64,000 bases of DNA from JAZKFT01 sp965246935 (GTDB lineage: Bacteria > Bacteroidota > Bacteroidia > Chitinophagales > Chitinophagaceae): the NCBI GenBank assembly GCA_965246935.1, contig CBDFGC010000006.1, forward strand, positions 124,001 through 188,000, read 5' to 3'. Under the pieces are notes generated by a model, which saw nothing but the letters and a program-made list of their open reading frames with translations, did not search any database and was not told the origin of the DNA. The position numbers were made by a program, and so were the translations under genes. Below, in pieces: positions 27,512 through 36,578 of this stretch (its first letter is position 1; each line of letters begins with the position of its first letter).

Positions 27512-28519
27512 TTACACCTTTCCACCATTCATGGCCTGCATTAATGCCCTTACGATTGCCCGTTTGCCTAATTCCACTTTAAATTGATTGTGCTCCAGCG
27601 GTTTTGCCCCTTGCATTTCCATATCTGCCGCCAGTTTAAAATTTGCTTCGGTTGCTTCTTTATCTATCAGAAAATTTTCTGCTTCGGTTGCCCGCCAGGG
27701 TTTATGCGCCACGCCGCCCATCGCAATCCTGACTGCTTTAATGCTGGTACCGCTTGTTTCCAATGCCGCAGCAACAGATACCAACGCAAACGCATAGCTG
27801 GCCCGGTCACGCACTTTGAGGTAATAAGATTTGCCGGCAAAATTATTTGGCGGGATTTCAATAGTAGTAATCAGTTCGCCGGCGGCCAGCGTATTGTCTT
27901 TTTCAGGTATATCACCGGGCAAGCGGTGGTAGTCGGCAAATGGAATACTGCGAATCTGCCCGTTGGCTCCCTGCACTTTTACCACGGCATCCAGTGCCGC
28001 CAGTGCAATGCACATATCCGATGGGTGCACGGCCACACATGCATCCGACCAGCCAAACAGGGCATGCATCCGATTAATTCCTTCCCGTGCCCCGCAGCCT
28101 GTACCGGGTTCCCGCTTGTTGCAAGGCATACTCACTTCGTAAAAATAGGGGCAGCGGGTACGCTGGTTTAGATTGCCGCCATTGGTAGCCATATTACGGA
28201 TCTGCTGCGAAGCCCCGGCCAGGATAGCCTGCGTCAGCAGCGGGTAATGTTGCCGGATAAAAAGATGGTTAGCCGTATCCGTATTTTTGCCCAACCCGCC
28301 GATAGACACACCGCCTTTATTTGCACCCACCAGAATCGGTTTCACCTCTGTTAGTTTCAGCCGGGTAATGTCAATCAGTTCATCCGGCCGCTCTACATCT
28401 TCCTTCATCAGATCCAGGATGTTGGTACCACCTGCCAAAAATTTTGCAGCGTCATTTGCCGTTCGCATTTGTGTAGCGGTACCTATATTGGCTGCTGCTG
28501 AGTATTTAAATGGTCTCAT
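27512..28519 (-). CDS. Molybdenum hydroxylase, FAD-binding subunit (PaoB/YagS-like)
   Basis: The start at 28519 (MRPFKYSAAANIGTA) gives about 335 residues; an upstream frame to 28573 adds unlikely residues. FAD-binding features: FLAGGTNILDLMKEDVERP (about 30-48) and the ASQQIRNMATNGGNLNQRTRC segment over about 107-127. The latter continues into a Cys-rich loop (RCPYFY, MPCNKREPGTGCGA, SDACVAVHPSD), the PaoB-type insertion that carries an extra [4Fe-4S] cluster. The C-terminal CO-dehydrogenase flavoprotein domain follows (YYLKVRDRASYAFALVSVAA). It lies 25 bp after the 2Fe-2S gene. It passes electrons from the molybdenum subunit to the acceptor. Confidence 0.93.
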   Translation of the reverse strand: MRPFKYSAAANIGTATQMRTANDAAKFLAGGTNILDLMKEDVERPDELIDITRLKLTEVKPILVGANKGGVSIGGLGKNTDTANHLFIRQHYPLLTQAILAGASQQIRNMATNGGNLNQRTRCPYFYEVSMPCNKREPGTGCGAREGINRMHALFGWSDACVAVHPSDMCIALAALDAVVKVQGANGQIRSIPFADYHRLPGDIPEKDNTLAAGELITTIEIPPNNFAGKSYYLKVRDRASYAFALVSVAAALETSGTSIKAVRIAMGGVAHKPWRATEAENFLIDKEATEANFKLAADMEMQGAKPLEHNQFKVELGKRAIVRALMQAMNGGKV

Positions 28520-28544
28520 TATTTTTAAATTATACCACTGCTTA

Positions 28545-29357
28545 TTAAATGGATGATGCCTGTTCGCCGGCAAATGCCCAGGTTTGTGTTACTTCTTTTC
28601 CACTATGTACTTCCCGGATGGCTGCAACAATATTGGGGTAAGCACCGCAGCGGCAAATGTTTCCCGACATCCGCTCCCGTATTTCTTCATCAGAAAGTTG
28701 CAGCGGGGCAGGTTTTGTACGAATATCCGGCGTTACGTAACTCAGTTCACCGTTCTTTGCTTCCGCCATTAAGGCTACTGCCGAACAAATTTGACCTGGT
28801 GTGCAATAGCCACACTGGAAGCTATCGTGTTTGATGAATGCCGACTGCACCGGGTGCAGATTGCCGCCCTTTGCCAGGCCCTCAATAGAAGTGACCGATT
28901 TCCCTTGGCAGGTAGCTGCCAGTGTAAGGCAACTCAGTACCCGCCGCCCATCTACGATTACCGTGCAGGCGCCGCACTGCCCGTGGTCGCAGCCTTTTTT
29001 ACTGCCTGTTAAGCCCAGTCTCTCCCGTAACGTATCCAGTAACGTCATTCTGGAATCAACTTCCAGCGATTTGGCAACACCATTAATTTTAAAAGCTACT
29101 TTAACGCCATTTTCCAGGCTGGCAGCTGCCGCATCTGTTATCGGCGAATCAATCAGTGATTGTGCAAAAAATGAGTCGCCACTAAATAAGCCGGATGCTA
29201 ACATTCCACCGCCTGCCAGTGTCATCATTTTTAAAAACTGCCGCCGTGATTCACCAAAATCGGATACATCGCATTCATCAACCGACATCAGTTCCGCCAT
29301 TAGCTGCTTTTCATCTTCGGTTAAACCGGGGTTTTCTGTTTCTTCGGCCATAGTCAA
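28545..29357 (-). CDS. Molybdenum hydroxylase, 2Fe-2S subunit with Tat signal (PaoA/YagT-like)
   Basis: A 270-residue subunit, longer than cytosolic homologues because of an N-terminal leader with ESRRQFLKMMTLAGGGMLAS (about 36-55), a twin-arginine signal that exports the assembled heterotrimer. After the plant-type ferredoxin domain, KGCDHGQCGACTVIVDG binds the first cluster with a distal Cys at SCL. The helical domain binds the second through FQCGYCTPGQ and GNICRCGAYPNI. First gene of the three-gene operon. The start could be either of two close ATGs (29357 or 29351). The periplasmic location is inferred from the Tat motif. Confidence 0.94.
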   Translation of the reverse strand: MTMAEETENPGLTEDEKQLMAELMSVDECDVSDFGESRRQFLKMMTLAGGGMLASGLFSGDSFFAQSLIDSPITDAAAASLENGVKVAFKINGVAKSLEVDSRMTLLDTLRERLGLTGSKKGCDHGQCGACTVIVDGRRVLSCLTLAATCQGKSVTSIEGLAKGGNLHPVQSAFIKHDSFQCGYCTPGQICSAVALMAEAKNGELSYVTPDIRTKPAPLQLSDEEIRERMSGNICRCGAYPNIVAAIREVHSGKEVTQTWAFAGEQASSI

Positions 29358-29784
29358 TTAATTCTTCATGCAATGTAAGTAAATAATATATGGGTGCATA
29401 TCAAAATGTCGCTGTTGATATTGGAGCCGTATTTAGTATGATGGCACCGTAGGCACTACCTGTTTGTAGGAACGCTTTGCCGTTTTTTTGGTGCTATTGC
29501 CCTGTTAGGGGCTACCTGTTTGCCATTTCCGGCTATAGTGACTTTAGCTTGTAAACACAGGTAGCCCCTGACGGGGCAAAACAACACACTCCCATCTGAT
29601 TTTCTATAAACAGATAGCCCCGCCGGGGCAGATTTCCTTTAGCGACAAATTGGGATGCACCCTAATATATGGTTCAAACAGGAAGGGTTGTATTCTACGT
29701 GTTCTGTTTCTGCCAGCCGGCAAGTCCGGCATCCCGGCTAAGCACAGGTTAAAAAGGTGCAATTTCAAAACCTGATTGTTGAGA
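29358..29784. repeat. Intergenic region with G+C-rich inverted repeats
   Basis: Non-coding. The main structure is TTGCCCTGTTAGGGGCTACC with its partner at 29557-29579 (left arm 29497-29519), a 23-bp imperfect stem around a 37-nt loop. Further repeat words follow, CAGATAGCCCCGCCGGGGCA near 29610-29630 and TACCTGTTTGTAGG at 29457, of the same vocabulary (CTGTTTGTAG, GGGGCT) as the 208-bp elements. It is best seen as a diverged or composite member of that repeat group. Confidence 0.65.
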
Positions 29785-32100
29785 TTAATCACAGTATGCT
29801 GGTATGGCAAAGCAAAACGTTGTGCCCTCACCTTCTGTTGAATTTACCCAGATATAGCCATTCATCCGTTTAATGATTTCTGAAGATATATATAATCCTA
29901 AACCTAAACCGGAAAAGGTTTGTTCCCGGCTGCCACTAACCCGGTAAAATTGTTCAAATACCCGGTCCTTCTTTTCGGGGCTGATGCCAATGCCAAAGTC
30001 CTGTACGCAAAGCTGTATTTCTGTTCCTTTCCTTTCTGTATATACAACAATCCGGTTTGCATCCGGTGAGTATTTAATGGCGTTGCTCAAAAAATTAATC
30101 ACTACCTGGCTGATTCTATCTCTATCGCCGGCAATTAACCCGGTGTAGTCTAATTTTTTTTCTATATAATGCCCGGGGGAGGTATGCTGTATTTCCTCAA
30201 TCACCTCCTCTACCATCCCGTTAAAATCGAACGTGGTGTAATTGAATTGTAATTTGCCATTGTTAATTTTAGTAACATCCAGCAGGTCGGCAATGAGGCT
30301 GCCCAGCCGGTCGGCCTGGTTATTCATTTTAGCCAATAATCCTGCACTTTTGGTATCGCCGGATTGCCTGAATGTTTTTTCCAGTAACTGGGCATAAGCT
30401 TTTATACTGGTAACAGGTGTTTTCAACTCATGACTGGCTATTCCCAAAAACCGGTCTTTCTGATGCTGTAATTCTACCTGTTCGGTTATATCCTGCACAA
30501 TACCCAATAACCGTTGAGGATGTTTATCAGCATCAAAGTCTACTTTTCCCTGTACCCTTACCCAATGTATCATTCCTCCTTTTCTTACTACTCTTGCCGT
30601 ATAATCAAGGATACCGGTTTCAAAACCCTGCTGCAACGCTTTTTCTCTAACCGGTAAATCTTCCGGGTGAATAGCCTCTATATAATGGCTGCGTTCAACC
30701 GTTTCATCCATACCGTATATTTCATTGAACCGGGGGGAGGTAATTAGTTCTTCGGTTAATATATTTACTTCAAACGTACCTAATGCTGCCGCTTCCACCG
30801 CCAGCCTTGTTCTTTCTTCTGCTTCATTTACTTTTTGCCTGGCCAATACTTCGTCTGTTACATCAATGGCAATGTCCAGAATGGCATATGTATTTCCATC
30901 TTTATCCAGTAAGGGCGAATAACTAAAATCGTAATAATTGTATTTCAAAACGCCTTGCTGCACTATTTTCACCTGTGTACCAAACGTTTGAAACATTTTT
31001 CCGGAGGTGTACACCTCATCTAAAATCTGCAGGAAAGGCTGGCCCTCGGTTATTAGTTCCGGCATAGCCTCCCGTAATGGTTTACCTGTAATGGTATCGC
31101 CTTTACCGACTATATCAATAAAAGGTTGATTAGGTGTTTCTATCACCAAGTCGCGGCCCCGGAAAATACCAATAGCTACCGGTGCCTGGTCAATAATGTT
31201 ACGGAGGTTTTGCTCACTCCTTTCTATTTTAAAGCGGCCTGTTACCTGTTCAGTTACATCATGGCAAATAACCATTACGCCGATTATACTTCCATCGGTT
31301 TCTTTATAAGGCTGATAAACAAGATGTAAATAGCCTTCCTTTTTTTCGCCTTCTATATATAAAAAATAAGGATAATCGTACAGGTAAAGTGGTTTCCCGG
31401 TAAGTCTTACGTTATTAAGGATGGGCCGAAAAGCGGTTTCCGTTTCCGGTATGATGCTGAAAAGTGGCTTGCCCAATAATTCTTCCGGAGTGTGGTTAAT
31501 CAGTTTTCCATACATCTCATTTACAACTGCTACCTGCATCTCTTCGCCGGTTAGAATAATGATTCCCATGGTAGCCTCCCGTATCAGGTTCTCAAAACGC
31601 TGCTGGGATACCCTGAGTTCCCGTACCATTTGTACCATTCGGGTAGTTTCGGTGCAGGTAACAAATACGCCGGCAGGCAGGCCCGACTCGTCGTGTACCG
31701 GGCTATAGCTAAATGTCCAGTACACATTTTCTACCTGTCCGTTACGAAAAATTGGAATCAGTTGGTCTTCACTCCAACTTGCCTCACCGCCGGCGAGCAC
31801 CTGATCGATAAGGGGCTTGATAACGGGCCATATCTCCGGCCAGACTTCTGCACCGGGTTTTCCCAATGCATGGGGATGTTTGCCATTATTACCCAGGCTT
31901 GGGCGGTAGGCATCGTTGTAAAAACAGATATGTTCAGGCCCCCAGAAAAGAAACATAGGGAACCTGGAATGAAGAATAATGCTAAGGGTAGTGCGCAGGC
32001 TTTGGGGCCAATGCTGCGGACTGCCAAGCCTTGTTTCGTTCCAGTTATAGTTACGGGTCAGTTCGCCCATTTCGCCACTGCCCTGCCAAAAAGAGAACAT
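29785..32100 (-). CDS. Multi-PAS sensor histidine kinase
   Basis: A 771-residue soluble kinase with no evident membrane helix. Four PAS-type domains can be traced: an N-terminal one (about 40-165, FPMFLFWGPEHICFYNDAYR), then about 170-290, 295-420 and 425-550 (the last with MIHWVRVQGKVDFDADKHP, a PAC-type end). HisKA has FLGIASHELKTPVTSIKAYA with the phosphoacceptor His in SHELKTP. HATPase has VVINFLSNAIKYS, DFGIGISPEKKDRVFEQFYR and GLGLGLYISSEII. The start could also be Met11. No response regulator lies next to it. PAS ligands are not deducible; redox or flavin sensing is possible but unproven. Confidence 0.93.
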   Translation of the reverse strand: MFSFWQGSGEMGELTRNYNWNETRLGSPQHWPQSLRTTLSIILHSRFPMFLFWGPEHICFYNDAYRPSLGNNGKHPHALGKPGAEVWPEIWPVIKPLIDQVLAGGEASWSEDQLIPIFRNGQVENVYWTFSYSPVHDESGLPAGVFVTCTETTRMVQMVRELRVSQQRFENLIREATMGIIILTGEEMQVAVVNEMYGKLINHTPEELLGKPLFSIIPETETAFRPILNNVRLTGKPLYLYDYPYFLYIEGEKKEGYLHLVYQPYKETDGSIIGVMVICHDVTEQVTGRFKIERSEQNLRNIIDQAPVAIGIFRGRDLVIETPNQPFIDIVGKGDTITGKPLREAMPELITEGQPFLQILDEVYTSGKMFQTFGTQVKIVQQGVLKYNYYDFSYSPLLDKDGNTYAILDIAIDVTDEVLARQKVNEAEERTRLAVEAAALGTFEVNILTEELITSPRFNEIYGMDETVERSHYIEAIHPEDLPVREKALQQGFETGILDYTARVVRKGGMIHWVRVQGKVDFDADKHPQRLLGIVQDITEQVELQHQKDRFLGIASHELKTPVTSIKAYAQLLEKTFRQSGDTKSAGLLAKMNNQADRLGSLIADLLDVTKINNGKLQFNYTTFDFNGMVEEVIEEIQHTSPGHYIEKKLDYTGLIAGDRDRISQVVINFLSNAIKYSPDANRIVVYTERKGTEIQLCVQDFGIGISPEKKDRVFEQFYRVSGSREQTFSGLGLGLYISSEIIKRMNGYIWVNSTEGEGTTFCFAIPAYCD

Positions 32101-32384
32101 GAATTTTGTTATAGTAAATGATAAAATATTGAATTATATGGCAATATAAATTAAATGTATAGAAAACAAACGGTTTATTCGCTTTAGTCTGATAGGGTCT
32201 TCAAAAATGTGTTATTGGCCAGAGCATAAAGTCGAACTTATAATGAGTAGTAAGACTGGTTTTACCCAACCCGGGGCCGCTGTTTGGAATCGCAGCACTT
32301 ATTCACCGCCGGGTTAAGGTAGTTCATGGATTGTGTTAAAAAGCATATATACTATTGCGTTCAGGCACCGGATTATATGCGCCA
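32101..32384. other. Intergenic region, nothing recognised
   Basis: A+T-rich with no supported gene, terminator or repeat. The PAS-kinase promoter should lie here. Confidence 0.4.
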
Positions 32385-33398
32385 CTACCGCTTCTTCAAT
32401 TCAAATACTTCGGCAAGCAATTCAAATGAATGCAGGCGGTCTTGCTGCGCACTGGTCATGCAGGAAGCAATAATTTCATTTACCCCAAATTCATCGGCCA
32501 GCCGGGTAAGCTGCTGTTTTACCTGTTGCGGCGTACCGGACACCAGGCGGCCACGGTTGTGATGAATGCGTTGCATTTCGCCTGGCGAAAAATCGTAATC
32601 TTTTATTTCTTCATAACTCACCAGTTCACTAAAATTTCCTTTTTCAAACTGCAATAAGGTGTAATCGGTAAGCTTACGCATTTGTGCTGCTTTTTCTTCT
32701 GTATCAGCGCAAAGCACCGTAATGGCAAGCAATGCTTTTGGCTCCGGGAAACTGGCGGATGGCACAAACTGATCCCGGTAAGCCACTACCATATCAGGGC
32801 CTGCCTGCCCGTTGATGAAGCGGGCTATAACCAGCCCTAACCCAAATTGAGCGGCGACACCAGCACTGCCGCCACTGCTGCTGAGTATCCATTGCTGCGG
32901 CATGGTGGGTACCTGTGGTGCTGCTATCAGCGGACCATATTTTGTACCAGCCTCGTCCTTAAAAAACGCTTGCAAATGGCTGAGCTGCTGAGTATAGCTG
33001 TCTTCACTAAAAGTATTGGAAGGATTCAGCAAAGATGCAGAGATACGGTCGCCGCCCGGCGCCCGGCCCATGCCTAAATCAATGCGTCCGGGGAACAGGG
33101 TTTCCAGCAGCCGGAAGTTTTCTGCCACTTTGTAAGCGCTGTGGTTGGGCAGCATTACGCCGCCACTACCAATACGCAGGTGCTGTGTTTCATCGGCCAG
33201 TTTTACCATCAGCACTTCCGGCGCCGAACCGGCAATCATGGTGGAATTGTGGTGCTCCGATACCCAAAACCGTTCAAAGCCCAAGCTTTCAGCCAGCTTA
33301 GCGGTGGCAATGGTTTCGGCAATAGCACCTGCTGCCGTACCCCCTTTGCGGATAATGGATTGATCGAGTATACTGAGTTTAATCTGTTGTGTTCGCAT
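32385..33398 (-). CDS. LLM-class flavin-dependent oxidoreductase (luciferase-like)
   Basis: A 337-residue bacterial-luciferase-fold protein. MRTQQIKLSILDQSIIRKGG is the N-terminal strand of the YhbW/MsnO8 subgroup. GFERFWVSEHHNSTMIAGSA (about 40-59) and LRIGSGGVMLPNHSAYKVAE (about 75-94) are subgroup signatures, and PGRIDLGMGRAPGGD follows. These line the FMN pocket. The C-terminal region includes LVSGTPQQVKQQLTRLADEF. It is predicted to be a monooxygenase using reduced flavin from a separate reductase. Substrate is unknown. It stands alone, upstream of a block of dispersed repeats. Confidence 0.93.
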   Translation of the reverse strand: MRTQQIKLSILDQSIIRKGGTAAGAIAETIATAKLAESLGFERFWVSEHHNSTMIAGSAPEVLMVKLADETQHLRIGSGGVMLPNHSAYKVAENFRLLETLFPGRIDLGMGRAPGGDRISASLLNPSNTFSEDSYTQQLSHLQAFFKDEAGTKYGPLIAAPQVPTMPQQWILSSSGGSAGVAAQFGLGLVIARFINGQAGPDMVVAYRDQFVPSASFPEPKALLAITVLCADTEEKAAQMRKLTDYTLLQFEKGNFSELVSYEEIKDYDFSPGEMQRIHHNRGRLVSGTPQQVKQQLTRLADEFGVNEIIASCMTSAQQDRLHSFELLAEVFELKKR

Positions 33399-33460
33399 TT
33401 GTATTTGCTATATGTATGTCTATTAAACAGTAAACAGGGTTGGTTGTTGGGAAACAGGGT

Positions 33461-33915
33461 TAATGTCATTTAGTTAAGGGAAATGATAGTCGGCAGCTTG
33501 AATGGCTTTGTACTTTCAATTGCCGTCGGCTTTAGCCCAATGTCATTAAGATAAGGATTGTGATAGCGGCTATGCGCCTTGATGCAACCTGTTTGTAGAA
33601 AACAGACATCAATGATGTTGTTGCATGCCACGTAGTGGCTACCTAATCAGAGAAGAGGGGTAGCCACTACGTGGCAAAGATTCCCTTTGCCCCTTTGTTT
33701 TCTACAAACAGAAAGCCCTGATGGGGCTTAATTTAATGACATTGAGCTTTAGCCGATGGAACAAATAAGCTTTCCAGGTATTCAGCTTTAGCCACATCTA
33801 CAACAAGTATTGTGGCTAAAGCCAACACCCTATTGCTGCCAGTACCCGTTGGCCCTGCCTGCGGTAGGCTGAAGCCAACGGCAATCAACAAATAGCCTTA
33901 ACTTGATATCATTAC
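33461..33915. repeat. Outer composite repeat into which element copy B is nested
   Basis: The left edge AATGTCATTTAGTTAAGG (33462-33479) and the right edge CCTTAACTTGATATCATTAC (33896-33915) are imperfect inverted repeats of the same type as the ends of the 208-bp element. Between them CTTTAGCC and its complement GGCTAAAG recur at least four times, with GCCGTCGGCTTTAGCC on the left and GAAGCCAACGGC on the right. Copy B (33538-33744) sits in the middle, bracketed by a GCTTTAGCC direct repeat (33529-33537 and 33746-33754). This may be a target duplication, but the word is also part of the outer repeat. Confidence 0.6.
33538..33744 (-). repeat. 208-bp concentric palindromic element, copy B (inverted)
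   Basis: The terminal repeats CAATGTCATTAAG... (33538) and CTTAATTTAATGACATTG (33727-33744) and the central hairpin GCCACGTAGTGGCTACC / GGTAGCCACTACGTGGC match copy A at 5883-6090 in reverse orientation. The central spacer AATCAGAGAAGAGG and the CTGTTTGTAG/CTACAAACAG arms are also conserved. Length is 207 bp against 208, and differences between copies fall mostly outside the paired arms. Confidence 0.85.
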
Positions 33916-34077
33916 CCGATGATAAAAAATACTCCCGCCTATTTTTTAACTTAATTCCTGCTACCGCTCAACCGTTCATCATGAATTCGCCCCGCATGTA
34001 CGAAAACATTCCTACATAAAACAGGATTACCTCACTTTTACGATATAATTCGTATAGCGCCTATTCAACTCTTTATT

Positions 34078-34188
34078 ATGAGAAAATGTACTGTTGTGGT
34101 TTTGACCAGCTTGCTTTTATTATCCGGCCTTTGCACGTTTGCGCAGGGCAAGGGCAGCATCTCCGGCATTCAACTTGGACAAATTTGA
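34078..34188 (+). pseudogene. 5' remnant of a secreted outer-membrane protein gene
   Basis: The frame reads MRKCTVVVLTSLLLLSGLCT then FAQGKGSISGIQLGQI and a stop after 36 residues. This is a textbook signal peptide with an AQ cleavage site followed by the KGSISG start typical of TonB-receptor or barrel N-domains. Nothing downstream continues the domain, so it appears truncated where the A+T-rich cassette begins. A real short secreted peptide is the alternative. Confidence 0.5.
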
Positions 34189-34493
34189 TGAAGACTTGGG
34201 TGAAAAAGATATAAACAATTATCCGATATATTACTACTTCTTGTTGGTTTTGGAAATTAGTAGAAGGCAGCAAACTATTATCCACAGAATCTATCTCCGC
34301 TTAACAAACAGGAACCAACTCAACAATTTTTTTTTTGATAAGGCAAGCTAAATTTAGCAGGTACCAAGAAAATAGGGTTGCCGCAACTCCAGTTGTTATG
34401 CGTACCCCATTGTGACATTCCATAAATCTTTGACAGATAAACCATTTAAAAACATTAGCAAAATTGCAAAGTAATTATTTGTATGTTTAGAAA

Positions 34494-35330
34494 ATGAATT
34501 ATTTGTATTCGACAAATTTAGCTTTTGCCAAATTTTTACTTTTTACCCCAAAGCAACAATTTACAACAACTATCAACAATGACTTTTATACAATTATCTA
34601 TAATACAGGAGAAGATTACACACTAACAATAGATGGCATACCTTTTACAATTAAACAAAATTCAATAATAACACTTACTCCTTCACATCATTTCACAATT
34701 AAAAAAGAAAGCAAGACATTAAACATTCTTAGGTTCAATGAAAATTTTTATTGTGTTGAAAAACACGATAAAGAGGTAAGCTGCATTGGTTACATCTTTT
34801 ATGGCTCAAGTAATATTACTACTATTTCACTTGACCAGGAGGAACAAAAGAAATTTGGTTTACTTATAGAAATGCTCGAAGAAGAATTTAAAAACAAGGA
34901 TAATATTCAAGGTGAAATGCTCACTATCCTGCTAAAAAGGTTAATAATAAAATGTACTCGTTTAGCAAGAAAACAACAATATGGCGAAAAAGCTGAAAGC
35001 TCAAACCACAACATAATCAGACAATTTAATATTTTAGTAGAAATTTTTTTTAAAACAGAACATACAGTGAGTTTTTATGCAAACCAGTTAGGCACATCGG
35101 CAAAAAGGCTTTCCAATATTTTGTTGGCAGCCAAACTGCCAAGCCCAATTGCACTCATTCATAACAGATTACTAATGGAAGCAAGACGACAAATACTTTT
35201 TTCCGATAAATCTATAAAAGAAATTACCTACGGCTTAAACTTTACCGACATTCAAACCTTTAGCCGGTTCTTCAAATCAAAACAAGGCGTTTCACCTGTC
35301 AATTTTAAAAAAGGCAAAACTGACAACTAA
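34494..35330 (+). CDS. AraC-family transcriptional regulator
   Basis: A 278-residue regulator with an N-terminal cupin-like sensor (about 1-170) and a C-terminal AraC/XylS DNA-binding domain (about 185-275). The latter shows two helix-turn-helix units: VSFYANQLGTSAKRLSNILL and IKEITYGLNFTDIQTFSRFF, ending in the family end motif GVSPVNFK. It is divergent in base composition from the preceding genes, much richer in A+T. It heads a same-strand run of DoxX, RclC-like, SMR and DinB-like genes and probably regulates them. Cysteines in the sensor (ENFYCVEKHDKEVSC) could make it redox-responsive, but that is speculation. Confidence 0.9.
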   Translation: MNYLYSTNLAFAKFLLFTPKQQFTTTINNDFYTIIYNTGEDYTLTIDGIPFTIKQNSIITLTPSHHFTIKKESKTLNILRFNENFYCVEKHDKEVSCIGYIFYGSSNITTISLDQEEQKKFGLLIEMLEEEFKNKDNIQGEMLTILLKRLIIKCTRLARKQQYGEKAESSNHNIIRQFNILVEIFFKTEHTVSFYANQLGTSAKRLSNILLAAKLPSPIALIHNRLLMEARRQILFSDKSIKEITYGLNFTDIQTFSRFFKSKQGVSPVNFKKGKTDN

Positions 35331-35400
35331 AAGCGACATTCTGCCAACCAACTACATCCAATAACTTATCACTTTTGTAATATACTAAAAATATGTTACA

Positions 35401-35784
35401 ATGAAAAAAATAAAAATTATTTATTGGGTTTTTACTGGCTTGTTTTCAGCTTTAGCAATTATAGGTTCAGTTCCCGACATCATACATTCAAAAGACGCGG
35501 TTGATTTAATCAAACACTTAGGTTACCCCTTATACTTTATCACTTTTATAGGAGTTGCAAAACTTTTGGGAGTTACTGCTATTTTAATTCCGGGCTATCC
35601 TAAAATAAAAGAGTGGGCTTATGCAGGTTTGGTGTTTGACATGGGTGGCGCATTATACTCTCACATAGCCACAGGTGATTCTTTCACCCTTTTTGTACCT
35701 GCACTTATTGCTTTAATTTTAATAGTAGGTTCATATGTGTACTATCATAAAAAATGCGATGCCATTTTAAATAATCTCAAATAA
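35401..35784 (+). CDS. DoxX family membrane protein
   Basis: A 127-residue protein with four membrane helices (about 5-22, 43-63, 72-90 and 97-118). KHLGYPLYFITFIGVAKLLG and GYPKIKEWAYAGLVFDMGGA are typical of DoxX-like proteins, and the ASYSHIATG-type loop follows. The family includes quinone-linked or redox-associated membrane proteins of poorly defined role. It is 70 bp after the AraC gene and 5 bp before the RclC-like gene, so it is the first structural gene of the cassette. Composition is A+T-rich like its neighbours. Confidence 0.87.
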   Translation: MKKIKIIYWVFTGLFSALAIIGSVPDIIHSKDAVDLIKHLGYPLYFITFIGVAKLLGVTAILIPGYPKIKEWAYAGLVFDMGGALYSHIATGDSFTLFVPALIALILIVGSYVYYHKKCDAILNNLK

Positions 35785-35789
35785 TCACA

Positions 35790-36239
35790 ATGCAAAAAAT
35801 GAATATTATAAATACACTTGCAATTATTACTTCAACATTTGGTATTGCGATTGTTTTAATTTGGATTGGCATTTTTAAATTTACTCCTACAGAAGCAGAA
35901 AATATTGTTGGCTTAGTAAAAAACAGTCCATTTATGGGTTGGATGTACAAATTATTTAGTATTCGAACAACCTCAAATATTATTGGTATTTTTGAAATCA
36001 TTACAGCCTAACTTTTAATAAGTGGTTTATTTTTTCCTAAAGCTGGTATTATTGGCAGTAGTTTATCAATTCTTATTTTTTGTACTACCTGCACATTTAT
36101 ATTTTCTACAGGTGGTTTTCTTTCCAAAATTGATGGGCTTTGGGTTCCATCTGATTTAGGCAGTTTCTTAATAAAAGATATTGCAGCTCTTGGTGCCTCA
36201 CTATTTCTACTAAATATTTTTTTTCAAAAAACATTCTAA
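35790..36239 (+). pseudogene. RclC/YkgB (DUF417)-like membrane protein with one in-frame TAA
   Basis: The frame from ATG 35790 gives 73 residues (FGIAIVLIWIGIFKFTPTEA, then ENIVGLVKNSPFMGWMY, NIIGIFEIITA) and hits TAA at 36009-36011. The same frame continues at once with LLISGLFFPKAGIIGSSLSI, FSTGGFLSKIDGLWVP and a final stop at 36237. Together the pieces give a complete four-helix DUF417 protein of about 148 residues, so a single nonsense change (for example TTA or CAA to TAA) splits it. E. coli RclC, a reactive-chlorine resistance factor, belongs to this family. Position between DoxX and SMR, in one operon behind an AraC regulator, parallels rcl loci loosely. Confidence 0.82.
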
Positions 36240-36240
36240 A

Positions 36241-36570
36241 ATGAGTTATATCCTTTTATTTCTGCTGCTATCTGCATTTTGTGAAGCAGTCTGGAATATT
36301 TTTTTAACCAAATCAAAAGGAATTACAGATTGGGAAATTAATATCCTTGGTGTTATTTTTTTATTAATAGGAATATTTACGTTCAAAAAAGCATTATCAG
36401 GGATGTCTCTTAGTGTTGCCATTGTAATTTGGTCAGGGCTTTCTTTACTACTTACAATAATATTTGATATATACATTTTCAAAACAAAAATTGATTTTAA
36501 AATGGCTTTTTTTATGACGCTTTGTATACTTTCAATATTGGGGTTAAATTATTATTCCAAAACAACTTAG
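36241..36570 (+). CDS. SMR-family transporter (EmrE/SugE-like)
   Basis: A 109-residue protein with four membrane helices, the standard size of a small multidrug resistance subunit. Helix 1 (MSYILLFLLLSAFCEAVWNI) carries the membrane Glu at residue 15, the equivalent of the proton/substrate-binding Glu14 of EmrE, with the AVW motif after it. Helix 3 (SVAIVIWSGLSLLLTIIFDI) fits the dimer interface. It would export cationic or guanidinium-type compounds as an antiparallel dimer. It starts 1 bp after the RclC-like stop, so it is translationally coupled to the broken gene. Substrate is unknown. Confidence 0.9.
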   Translation: MSYILLFLLLSAFCEAVWNIFLTKSKGITDWEINILGVIFLLIGIFTFKKALSGMSLSVAIVIWSGLSLLLTIIFDIYIFKTKIDFKMAFFMTLCILSILGLNYYSKTT

Positions 36571-36578
36571 TATTCACA

